From Promethearchaeota archaeon (GTDB taxonomy: Archaea; Asgardarchaeota; Lokiarchaeia; Sigynarchaeales; MK-D1), in contig JAEOTN010000056.1 in the NCBI GenBank assembly GCA_016839865.1, positions 1 through 35,886 of the forward strand: a stretch of DNA of 35,886 nt, given 5' to 3'. The position numbers were made by a program, and so were the translations under genes. Below the pieces are notes generated by a model that was not told where the DNA came from, searched no databases, and worked only from the letters and a program-made list of their open reading frames with translations. How positions within the stretch are numbered: the stretch's first letter is position 1; every line of letters begins with the position of its first letter. This document shows positions 1-6,874 of this stretch, one piece after another.

Positions 1-374
1 ACTTGATTGTTGATGGAGGTTTAGGAAACAACTTTCCTCTTCATGTGTTTGATGAATCTCGTTCTCGTGTTTCTAAGTTAAATCCACATATTTTGGGAAT
101 TCGCTTTAAGAAAGAGTTGAGACCACCAGATGAGGAATTAACTGTTGGCAGTTATGCTGGAACAATTTTTTCTGCACTACTTGGTCAAACTTCAGAATTA
201 CAGATAAGATCACATGAAGAGCAAGAACAAGTAATTGATTTAGAGCACGAGGAAGTGGATACTTTGGACTTCTTATTTACAGAAAAAACTCAAAAATATG
301 TTGATAAAGCGTATAAGGCTACAATGAAATATTTTGGAAAAGAAAAAAAAGAAAATTACGATTCTAATTTGTAA
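1..374 (+). CDS. Patatin-like phospholipase, C-terminal fragment (cut by window edge)
   Basis: The reading frame is open from the first bases; the TTG at position 3 is an internal codon, so the true start lies outside the window. The visible peptide opens with IVDGGLGNNFPL. This matches the DGG/DGA block of patatin-family lipid hydrolases, whose Asp pairs with a Ser in a GxSxG motif to make the catalytic dyad. The Ser part is upstream and cannot be checked. About 120 residues follow, ending in a Lys- and Glu-rich tail with no membrane segment. The family cleaves acyl chains from phospholipids or other lipid esters. Its end overlaps the convergent transporter gene by 19 bp. The family call rests on one motif and its context, so the substrate is unknown. 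Confidence 0.7.
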   Translation, partial: LIVDGGLGNNFPLHVFDESRSRVSKLNPHILGIRFKKELRPPDEELTVGSYAGTIFSALLGQTSELQIRSHEEQEQVIDLEHEEVDTLDFLFTEKTQKYVDKAYKATMKYFGKEKKENYDSNL

Positions 375-1567
375 TGGTTAATATCTTTCATAAATAACGT
401 AAGAATCGTTGCTATGAAGAACATAGCAGCCATCGCAATCATAATCCAGTCAGCTGGAATCAAAACAAACAATATTCCACTAATTTGGCCAGATAGCATT
501 AAAACTCCCGTAGAAGTTTCTTCAGGCACTGGATATGTGATCTCCGCACCATAGGTGAGTCCTATTGGTAGAGATGAAATTAATAAGAATCCTGTTAACC
601 CACTTAGTGAAAATAGTACTACGAGATTTTGCATGTATTCTAGTAAAAGCAATAATGGTATTGCACTCACAAAGGCAAGAATCAAAAAAGGCTTACGTTT
701 CTTTACTTTATCAGATATACCCGCTACTATAACCGCGCCTAAAATTCCTCCAAAAATCAAAACTCCGGCAATCAATCCTGCAGTATCTGAACCTGCTGCT
801 ATAACTGCTGGTTGGTCAAAAATTCCATCAATCAAAGTACTTAATGCATTGAATGCACCTAGTGCGATAAATATACTTGCTGTAAGAAAAACGAAATCTC
901 GGGATTTAAACAGTTTTGCTACTCCTTTCCACATCATTACTTTTGTTTTCTCTGCATAAGCATTCGGTGGTGTTGGGGGCTTAGTTTTGACGAAAATTAG
1001 GTATAGTGTTGCTATTACAAGACCTAAAATTCCGTAACTGTACAACAACCAGGTCATTCCTATAGCTTCATATAAAATAGGAGATACTACAAAACCTACA
1101 ATGGACCCTAAAAACACTGCCATAGTGCCCAAACCAGTTGCCATAGCTTTTTCCTCTTCTTTAAACCATTCAGCTGCCAATTTTACACTCGCATTTAGAA
1201 CAAATGGTTGACCAACTGCAATTCCAATTTGCATACCTAAAACCCACCAGTAATTTGTGTTATTGAATGCCCTTAAAAATCCAAATACACCTGTTAATAC
1301 GACGCCTACGCCTACTCCCCATTTTAACCCCCATTTATCTATAAGATAACTTGCGAGAAAATTAACGGGAATGTATGCATACATGAAAGTTGCTGTTAGT
1401 TGTACCATAGCATTTTCTGTTACTCCCATATGTGCTGCAGCGAGAGCATTTATTGGGGAAAAAGTAAGCCAAAATATTTGGGTTACCATCCCAATCAGAA
1501 TATACATTATCAATACAATCCATCGATAACGATATGCTTTGAATTTTGGTGATTCTATTTCACTCAT
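356..1567 (-). CDS. Major facilitator superfamily transporter, FLVCR-like
   Basis: The product is a 403-residue integral membrane protein with about 12 hydrophobic segments and a cytoplasmic loop rich in Lys near the middle, as in the MFS. The first helix is preceded by YRYRWIVLIMY. The early helices (FMYAYIPVNFLASYLIDKWGLKWG) and the block QIGIAVGQPFVLNASVKLAAEWF resemble eukaryotic FLVCR/DIRC2 transporters (heme or choline export and import) more than drug or sugar MFS. I chose the ATG at 1567, not the in-frame ATG at 1612, because GGAGTGAT lies 4 nt upstream of it. The gene diverges from arsM across a shared promoter region, so an arsenic-linked role is possible, but the resemblance to arsenite pumps is weak. 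The substrate is unknown. Confidence 0.8.
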   Translation of the reverse strand: MSEIESPKFKAYRYRWIVLIMYILIGMVTQIFWLTFSPINALAAAHMGVTENAMVQLTATFMYAYIPVNFLASYLIDKWGLKWGVGVGVVLTGVFGFLRAFNNTNYWWVLGMQIGIAVGQPFVLNASVKLAAEWFKEEEKAMATGLGTMAVFLGSIVGFVVSPILYEAIGMTWLLYSYGILGLVIATLYLIFVKTKPPTPPNAYAEKTKVMMWKGVAKLFKSRDFVFLTASIFIALGAFNALSTLIDGIFDQPAVIAAGSDTAGLIAGVLIFGGILGAVIVAGISDKVKKRKPFLILAFVSAIPLLLLLEYMQNLVVLFSLSGLTGFLLISSLPIGLTYGAEITYPVPEETSTGVLMLSGQISGILFVLIPADWIMIAMAAMFFIATILTLFMKDINHYKLES

Positions 1568-1571
1568 ATCA

Positions 1572-1579
1572 ATCACTCC
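1572..1579 (-). promoter_or_regulatory. Ribosome binding site of the MFS transporter
   Basis: On the minus strand GGAGTGAT sits 4 nt before the ATG at 1567 and closely matches the complement of the archaeal 16S rRNA 3' end (GGAGGTGAT). It decides the start, ruling out the 15-codon longer reading. Confidence 0.7.
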
Positions 1580-1654
1580 ATTCTCGTTTCTAACATTAAA
1601 AAATCTAGGCATTAATCGATCTTCATTTTTTTTTGTGTGTAATTCTGATGATAA

Positions 1655-1664
1655 TTTTTAAAAG
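1655..1664 (+). promoter_or_regulatory. Candidate TATA box for arsM-arsR
   Basis: TTTTTAAAAG resembles an archaeal TATA element. Transcription would begin roughly 25 nt downstream, near 1685-1690, inside the decamer repeats at 1672-1715 and about 50 nt before the arsM ATG at 1738. A second TATA-like run (ATATATA) lies inside the repeats themselves, so the exact element is uncertain. Confidence 0.45.
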
Positions 1665-1671
1665 CACAAAC

Positions 1672-1715
1672 TCATATATACATACAAGAGTATATATGAA
1701 AAATAGTATATATGA
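1672..1715 (+). promoter_or_regulatory. Candidate ArsR operator: decamer in one inverted and two direct copies
   Basis: TCATATATAC at 1672-1681 is followed after 8 nt by its exact reverse complement GTATATATGA at 1690-1699, forming a 28-bp inverted repeat. The same GTATATATGA recurs at 1706-1715, inside a 14-bp direct repeat (AGTATATATGAAAA) with a 16-nt period. The repeats lie between the TATA-like element and the arsM start, where a bound dimer would block transcription. ArsR-family repressors bind inverted repeats near promoters, so this is a good autoregulatory site. Binding is inferred. Confidence 0.55.
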
Positions 1716-1737
1716 AAATAATGATGATGAGAATAAA

Positions 1738-2451
1738 ATGTCAAATTTAAAGGAAACTATAAGAAAATCTTATGCTAAATTACTGGAAAAAACCAAAAAG
1801 GGAGAATCTGGTTGTTGCGAAAGTCAATCAGAATCTTGCTGTGGGAGTCAAAACCAAGAGATTAGTTTTGGATGCTATTTGATGGATGAAGAATTGAATC
1901 ATTTTCTTAGAAAAGATATGACGGTTGTAGATTTTGGTTCAGGACCAGGTAGAGACTTATTACTTGCTGCAGAAATTATTGGACCAAACGGTAATGCAAT
2001 TGGAGTTGACATGACAGATGAAATGCTCGACGAGCTCAAGCAAAATGCTGAGAAACGAAATTTAAGCAATGTTAGAGCTGTTAAAGCAGATATTGAAAAT
2101 ATCCCTTTAGAACCAAATTCGGTAGATGTGATCATTAGTAATTGTGTGATTAATCTAGCTAGTGATAAGCAAAAAGTATTCTCTGAAGCATTTCGTTTAT
2201 TGAAATCTGGAGGAATTTTATTAGATGCAGATGTAATTGCAGAAGAACCGCTAGAGGAAAATTTGCAAAATGATGAAAAATTATGGTGCTCTTGCATTGG
2301 AGGTGCATTAACTGCACAAAAATATACAGAACTATTACAAAAAGCAGGATTTGTTGATGTTTCGATTAAACTGGCTGAAAAACAAGAAATCCTTTTCGAG
2401 AGTAAATCCCTGGGAATCTCCTCCGGATTAATTTATGCTCGTAAACCATAG
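1738..2451 (+). CDS. arsM: Arsenite S-adenosylmethionine methyltransferase
   Basis: ArsM transfers methyl groups from S-adenosylmethionine to As(III), giving methylated arsenicals; it is a soluble cytoplasmic enzyme. The 237-residue product has the SAM-binding motif VVDFGSGPGRD (63-73), the acidic ribose-binding strand GVDMTDEML (89-97) and the ArsM signature ISNCVINL with Cys136. Cys186 in WCSCIGGAL fits the second arsenic-binding Cys, and Cys46 (FGC before motif I) fits the third. Extra Cys pairs (26-27 and 34-35) lie in the N-terminal tail. I chose the ATG at 1738 because in-frame starts at 1633 and 1696 fall in or before the likely promoter and operator and add residues not typical of the family. 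arsR follows after 9 nt, in a two-gene operon. Confidence 0.9.
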   Translation: MSNLKETIRKSYAKLLEKTKKGESGCCESQSESCCGSQNQEISFGCYLMDEELNHFLRKDMTVVDFGSGPGRDLLLAAEIIGPNGNAIGVDMTDEMLDELKQNAEKRNLSNVRAVKADIENIPLEPNSVDVIISNCVINLASDKQKVFSEAFRLLKSGGILLDADVIAEEPLEENLQNDEKLWCSCIGGALTAQKYTELLQKAGFVDVSIKLAEKQEILFESKSLGISSGLIYARKP

Positions 2452-2460
2452 GTGCCGTCT

Positions 2461-2844
2461 ATGAGTAAAAAAACGAAATTTGTTTGCTGTGATGTCGATC
2501 CAAAGAACTTACAAAATCTAGGAAATGTTAAAATTCCTGATGATGCGGCAATTGATATATTAAAAAAAATAGCCCACCCTATTCGTTTAGAAATTCTGAG
2601 AATTCTTTTGATTAATCCCGACTTTTGTACTTGTGACTTAGAGAAATTCTTTGATGAGTCCCAACCTATTATCTCTCGTCAATTGTCAATATTGACAAGT
2701 GCTGAGATTCTTGAACGTCAAACCCTAACCCAAAAAGGAGTTTCAGGAAGATGGCATGTCTTTAGAATTAATCCAAAGATGCTTGAACTTATTACACATA
2801 TAACATTTCCCTTTACGCGGGAATGGGAAAATAGAAAAAAGTAG
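2461..2844 (+). CDS. arsR: ArsR-family arsenic-responsive repressor
   Basis: The 127-residue product is a small winged-helix repressor. Residues 30-100 follow the ArsR pattern: a helix IDILKKIAHPIRLEILRIL, the metal-site helix DFCTCDLEKFF, a recognition helix QPIISRQLSILTSAEIL, then a wing with GRWHVFRI. Cys56 and Cys58 match the ELCVCDL arsenite site of classical ArsR proteins. An additional Cys9-Cys10 pair near the N-terminus could add a ligand. Binding of As(III) should release DNA. The ATG at 2461 is preferred over the GTG at 2452 because AGGTG at 2451-2455 sits just upstream as ribosome binding site. It is co-transcribed with arsM and is the obvious candidate to bind the decamers upstream of arsM. 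Confidence 0.9.
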   Translation: MSKKTKFVCCDVDPKNLQNLGNVKIPDDAAIDILKKIAHPIRLEILRILLINPDFCTCDLEKFFDESQPIISRQLSILTSAEILERQTLTQKGVSGRWHVFRINPKMLELITHITFPFTREWENRKK

Positions 2845-2934
2845 AATTTTAACTAGTGCTATTCTCCCCAATAGGATGGTAATTTTCATTTTCATAACAA
2901 AAACCATAAAAAAACCAGCGACCTATTGACTTAT

Positions 2935-4368
2935 ATGAAGCAGTTTCGGCAAAAAAATAACACTTCTGTAAAAAAAATATGTATAGCGGTTTTTTGTATT
3001 TTTCAGGTGCTACTTATTCCTACATTCTTTATCTCATCAATATCTGGTCAAGAAGAATCGGATTTACTATTTGGAAGTAATATTCAAGTAAATGATGATA
3101 GATATAGTCCTTATTCAAACCAAGTAGAACCAACCATGACAATTTTGAGCACCGGTAAAATTTTGGTCGGATGGAAAGAAGCAGATTCACATACTGGAGG
3201 TGGAAGAAGAGTCGGATATGCATACTCAATTGATAATGGGACTTCTTTCAGCAGAAATATCCTAATGACTCGAATATCTCAGAATAATTTCCAATCTGAT
3301 CCATGGTTAATTTCCGATTCAGATGATAATGCCTATTTTGTTTGGATAGAATTTAACGATATCAGTGAAAACTATCCACCTGAAGGAATAGGAGTTGCTA
3401 GAACCACTGATGGAGGAAACACATGGGGGACACCTATAAATGCGGCTGATACTCCTTATTTCGATGATAAAGAAACAGCATGCATTGATTCGAATGGAAG
3501 CATCTACATGGTTTGGGATAACCTAGATGTCAATACTGGTGGAGCAGTAGTAGATTGGGATATGAGATTCACGAAATCGACTAATTATGGTACCTCATTT
3601 AGTCCAACAACACCTCTAGCTACAAAAACTTACATCCCTTATATCCATTGTAGCCCGAATGATACTCTATATATCTCATCTATAAATAGTTCAGGAACTG
3701 GAGAAAATGATCCTAATAACCAGATTTTTTTCATGCGATCTCACGATTTAGGAGCGAATTGGAGTGATCCTTTACTATTACCTACTGTATTGTCAGAAGT
3801 AGATATCATAACTGTAGTTGATACGGATTCTGATGAAAATGTATATGTGGCATATTCTGCTGGAACTTCTAACTCAAAGAATATCTTTGTAATAAAATCA
3901 GAAGATGGTGGTTTCACATGGAATACTCCTGTCCAAGTAAATGATGCGTCTAGTAGTCTTGCATATCATCGAATGGTTGAAATGTTTATCGGAACAAATG
4001 ATACAATTCATGTTGCATGGTTAGATTCCAGGCATGGAGAATATAATATATATTATAGTTATTCAAATGATGGAGGTCAAAATTTCTCCGCAGACGAAAG
4101 AGTAAGCGAAGAAGGATTCCATTTTAACTTTGAGAGACCTGGTGATTATTTCTGTATGCGTGAAGACCCAGTTACAAGTGATATATGCCTAGTTTGGACA
4201 GATGGACGCAATGGGGAAGATCATGATATTTATTTTGCACGTCAAGGATTGCATATACCACCACCACCACCCTTGTGGATCAGAATTGTTATAGTAGCGA
4301 GTATTGTCGGGGTCACCATCATCGTTTTATCAATTGTCGCAGGAGTTAGCAAAAAACGATTGGGGTGA
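2935..4368 (+). CDS. Asp-box (BNR repeat, sialidase-fold) surface protein, membrane anchored
   Basis: The product is a 477-residue protein with a basic N-terminus and hydrophobic segment (about 15-38, ending near SSISGQ) that looks like a secretion signal or N-terminal anchor. A beta-propeller-like body follows with repeated Asp-boxes of the SxDxGxxW/F type (SIDNGTSF, TTDGGNTW, SEDGGFTW, SNDGGQNF). A short polyproline linker leads to one C-terminal transmembrane helix and a basic KKRLG tail. The body would face outside the cell. Asp-box propellers occur in sialidases and other glycan-binding or glycan-cleaving proteins; I cannot identify a complete sialidase active site, so catalysis is unproven. 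The ATG at 2935 was preferred over the TTG at 2926; neither has a clear ribosome binding site. The next gene is a paralogue. Confidence 0.75.
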   Translation: MKQFRQKNNTSVKKICIAVFCIFQVLLIPTFFISSISGQEESDLLFGSNIQVNDDRYSPYSNQVEPTMTILSTGKILVGWKEADSHTGGGRRVGYAYSIDNGTSFSRNILMTRISQNNFQSDPWLISDSDDNAYFVWIEFNDISENYPPEGIGVARTTDGGNTWGTPINAADTPYFDDKETACIDSNGSIYMVWDNLDVNTGGAVVDWDMRFTKSTNYGTSFSPTTPLATKTYIPYIHCSPNDTLYISSINSSGTGENDPNNQIFFMRSHDLGANWSDPLLLPTVLSEVDIITVVDTDSDENVYVAYSAGTSNSKNIFVIKSEDGGFTWNTPVQVNDASSSLAYHRMVEMFIGTNDTIHVAWLDSRHGEYNIYYSYSNDGGQNFSADERVSEEGFHFNFERPGDYFCMREDPVTSDICLVWTDGRNGEDHDIYFARQGLHIPPPPPLWIRIVIVASIVGVTIIVLSIVAGVSKKRLG

Positions 4369-4387
4369 TTTTAACCCCTTTTTATTT
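4362..4387 (+). terminator. Hairpin plus T-run after the first Asp-box gene
   Basis: GGGGT (4362-4366) can pair with ACCCC (4374-4378) across a 7-nt loop and is followed by TTTTTATTT. The hairpin starts at the very end of the coding region, overlapping the stop codon. It may separate transcription of the two paralogues or attenuate it. Confidence 0.4.
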
Positions 4388-4434
4388 ACTAAAAAGCCAA
4401 AAGTATAATTAATAGATACATCCAAACTATTGGT

Positions 4435-5808
4435 ATGCGAAAACAGCAGAATAATGTCACGACAAAATCTATGTTAACTTTGATCATGATCGTTGTGTTT
4501 GTTCTTCAGATAGTTTTGTTACCTATAGCTCTACCTTACGTTTCTGCTCAAACGAATAGCAAATCATTTGGAACGAATATCAGGGTTAATCGACGATCAA
4601 AAGAATTTTCAGATCAAGTAGAACCCACAATGACGATTTTGAGTGATGGTAGAATCTTAGCAGGCTGGAAGGAGGCGGAAGAGCATCGAGGTCCAGGAAA
4701 AGCGGTGAGTTTTGCATATTCAGATAATGGTGGCTCTAGTTTTTCAAAATATACCATAATGGATAATCTCGTTCCAGGCAGCACGCAAAGTGATCCATGG
4801 TTAATTAAAGATTCAGACGACAATGCATACTTTGTTAGGCTAGAAGCTAGAGGATCTGTAGTACGTGTGGGAGAGATAGTGATATCCAAGACTTCGGATG
4901 GTGGAGAAACGTGGGGTTCTGTTATAAATGCATCTACAACAATAGGTTTTGACGATAAAGAAACTGCATGCGTTGATAGCGATGGGAACATATACATTGC
5001 ATGGACACACACTTCACCTTACGAGCATGTGTTTACACGATCAACAGATGGTGGACAAAATTTTATCCCAACAAAAAAACTTACTACAGGTCCATTCCAT
5101 GGATATATTCATGCTTCACCAAATAATACAATATATTTAACAACTGCTAAGCGACAATCAGCTACCTATTTTAACCAGATATGGCTAACAAAATCGGTGG
5201 ATCAAGGTGATAATTGGACAACTGAAGTAATGCCTATGCCCCAGTCTGGAGAAATTTCTCGAATCACAGTAACAGATACAGATTCGCAAGAAAATGTCTA
5301 TATTGTATTTGCCCAAGGTGCAGAAGAGGACAAAGAAATTTATTTGATAAAAAGCGAGGATGCTGGAGCCACTTGGAGTACTCCTGTTCAAGTGAATGAC
5401 AATAGTGCCGGTGACCAACGAATGCCTGAGATGTATATCGGACAGGATGATATAATTCACATAGCATGGTTGGATGCGAGTATGGGAGTACAACACTACT
5501 ACTATAGTTATTCTACAGATGGTGGGTTAACGTTTTCAGATGATGAATGTGTAACCGAAGAAGGATTTGATCGTAAATTTACTCGTCCGGGTGATTATTT
5601 CTGCATGCGGCAAGCACCTAATGGTGATATGTGCATGGTGTTTACTGCCCCTAGTTCTTCGAAATCCAATGAACATGATATCTATTTTGCACGTCAAGGC
5701 TTGAATAAGTTCCCAGTTTGGGCAATTGCTACAATTTCTGGAGGAAGCGTATTGGTTATTGCAGCAGTTGTAACAGTTCTTTTGTTAAAACGGAAACGTC
5801 AAGCCTAA
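4435..5808 (+). CDS. Second Asp-box (sialidase-fold) surface protein, paralogue of the upstream gene
   Basis: This 457-residue protein has the same plan as its upstream neighbour: hydrophobic N-terminal segment (about 13-38, ending SAQT), Asp-box propeller (SDNGGSSF, TSDGGETW, STDGGQNF, SEDAGATW, STDGGLTF) and a C-terminal transmembrane helix with a KRKRQA tail. The two share blocks such as QVEPTMTILS, DKETAC and RPGDYFCMR, so they arose by tandem duplication. They have diverged a great deal and the polyproline linker of the first copy is missing here. The function is likely binding or processing of an extracellular glycan or protein, with the active site unverified. A hairpin terminator follows at 5832. 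Confidence 0.75.
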   Translation: MRKQQNNVTTKSMLTLIMIVVFVLQIVLLPIALPYVSAQTNSKSFGTNIRVNRRSKEFSDQVEPTMTILSDGRILAGWKEAEEHRGPGKAVSFAYSDNGGSSFSKYTIMDNLVPGSTQSDPWLIKDSDDNAYFVRLEARGSVVRVGEIVISKTSDGGETWGSVINASTTIGFDDKETACVDSDGNIYIAWTHTSPYEHVFTRSTDGGQNFIPTKKLTTGPFHGYIHASPNNTIYLTTAKRQSATYFNQIWLTKSVDQGDNWTTEVMPMPQSGEISRITVTDTDSQENVYIVFAQGAEEDKEIYLIKSEDAGATWSTPVQVNDNSAGDQRMPEMYIGQDDIIHIAWLDASMGVQHYYYSYSTDGGLTFSDDECVTEEGFDRKFTRPGDYFCMRQAPNGDMCMVFTAPSSSKSNEHDIYFARQGLNKFPVWAIATISGGSVLVIAAVVTVLLLKRKRQA

Positions 5809-5831
5809 ATAAAAATAGATATATCTTTTTT

Positions 5832-5868
5832 TTGCGGATCTGAGCCGCAATAATTTTTAATTTTTTTT
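5832..5868 (+). terminator. GC-rich hairpin with T-runs ending the Asp-box gene pair
   Basis: TTGCGG (5832-5837) pairs with CCGCAA (5845-5850) around a 7-nt loop, followed by TTTTT and an 8-T run up to 5868. It lies just after the second Asp-box gene and before the convergent nadE. On the minus strand the hairpin is followed by A rather than T, so it serves mainly the plus strand. Confidence 0.5.
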
Positions 5869-5912
5869 AAAAAATCTCGTTCTCTATTTTTCTAGTCTGT
5901 TTATCAGCAGAT

Positions 5913-6752
5913 TTACAGATGGAGAGACTTTATTGAGCGATATCGCGCCGCTTTTATAATTTTCTTCACTCGTTCAACAATACTTGGGTCTTCATCATCC
6001 AATAGATCATCACGTTCAATTTTTTGAAGAATTCTGTCAAGATCTACATATTTCATCGCTATTGCATATTCATCTGTGACTCCAGGCATTAAGTCTGGTG
6101 AGGGAGGTTTATTGATTATTATTTCTGGTATATTCAACTCTCTGGCAATCTGATATATCTCAGTTTTATACAAATGTGCAATCGGTGCAATATCTGAAGA
6201 ATCATCACCGTACTTAACATAGAAACCTGATACTACTTCTGTTTTATTTGCACATCCTATCACTGCATATTGTAAGCGCTCTGCGTAAAAGTATTCCAAA
6301 ATCGTGCGAATTCTGTGTTTGATACGATAGAAAGCGAATCCTTTACGCATCTTTTCAGGCCCTCTATTCATCAAATCGTCAATGAAGGGATCCTCACTTA
6401 CCGTTTTCATGGTTTTTCTAGTCCACCTCTCTTGCAAACTACGTGGAAACAACCACGTTGGTGGAAATAATTTATAAACACCGATTCTGCGTAAAATACT
6501 TGTCAATTTTATAGTTTTGTGTTTAATACTAAGAAATTCTGCCATTAGCTTAGAATGTTTTAAGGTTGTTGGTGCAGAATCCCTATCAGGCATTAATAAT
6601 CCTAATACATTTTCAGATCCTAATGCAAGAACTGTTAAGGTTGCAGTAACTGCAGAATCAATTCCTCCTGAGATTCCTATAACAGCACCTTTATAACCGT
6701 ATTTTTCAATGTTCTCCCGAATGAAGCGCTTTACATTCTCAATTTCATCCAT
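5913..6752 (-). CDS. nadE: Ammonia-dependent NAD+ synthetase
   Basis: NadE amidates nicotinic acid adenine dinucleotide to NAD+ with ATP and ammonia, the last step of NAD synthesis, in the cytoplasm. The 279-residue product has the pyrophosphatase P-loop SGGIDSA (28-34) and the family block GCANKTEVVSGFYVKYGDDSSDIAPIA with the substrate and ATP contacts. The later stretch KPPSPDLMPGVTDE is also conserved in the family. There is no N-terminal nitrilase-like glutaminase domain, so ammonia must be free or supplied by another protein. A longer-than-usual insert (LFPRSLQERWTRKTMKTV, then RGPEKMRKGFAFYRIKHRIR) lies between P-loop and catalytic block. The start is an ATG without an obvious ribosome binding site. 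It is transcribed away from the Dna2-like gene across a 122-bp divergent region. Confidence 0.93.
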   Translation of the reverse strand: MDEIENVKRFIRENIEKYGYKGAVIGISGGIDSAVTATLTVLALGSENVLGLLMPDRDSAPTTLKHSKLMAEFLSIKHKTIKLTSILRRIGVYKLFPPTWLFPRSLQERWTRKTMKTVSEDPFIDDLMNRGPEKMRKGFAFYRIKHRIRTILEYFYAERLQYAVIGCANKTEVVSGFYVKYGDDSSDIAPIAHLYKTEIYQIARELNIPEIIINKPPSPDLMPGVTDEYAIAMKYVDLDRILQKIERDDLLDDEDPSIVERVKKIIKAARYRSIKSLHL

Positions 6753-6827
6753 AATCTATAAGTCTCAAGAGAGTTTATTAATCCATCTCTGTAATTTTAA
6801 GAAATTAATTGTCTAATACTAAGTACG

Positions 6828-6835
6828 TTTATAAC
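6828..6835 (+). promoter_or_regulatory. Candidate TATA box of the Dna2-like gene
   Basis: TTTATAAC is a good archaeal TATA match. It would start transcription near 6855, leaving a leader of about 20 nt before the ATG at 6875. Confidence 0.4.
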
Positions 6836-6874
6836 AACCTCATTTGCATGTTAATTTAATAAAAGTGGTAATTG

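Noticed and set aside
555..959. 134-codon open frame on the plus strand
   Set aside because: It is the shadow of the MFS transporter, with Lys/Ile/Pro-rich composition and no ribosome binding site.
1899..2297. 132-codon open frame on the minus strand
   Set aside because: It lies opposite arsM and is very rich in Ser and Phe; no support as a gene.
2859..2874. Hairpin CTATT-CTCCCC-AATAG after arsR as a terminator
   Set aside because: Only a 5-bp AT-rich stem and no clear T-run directly after it; too weak to call.
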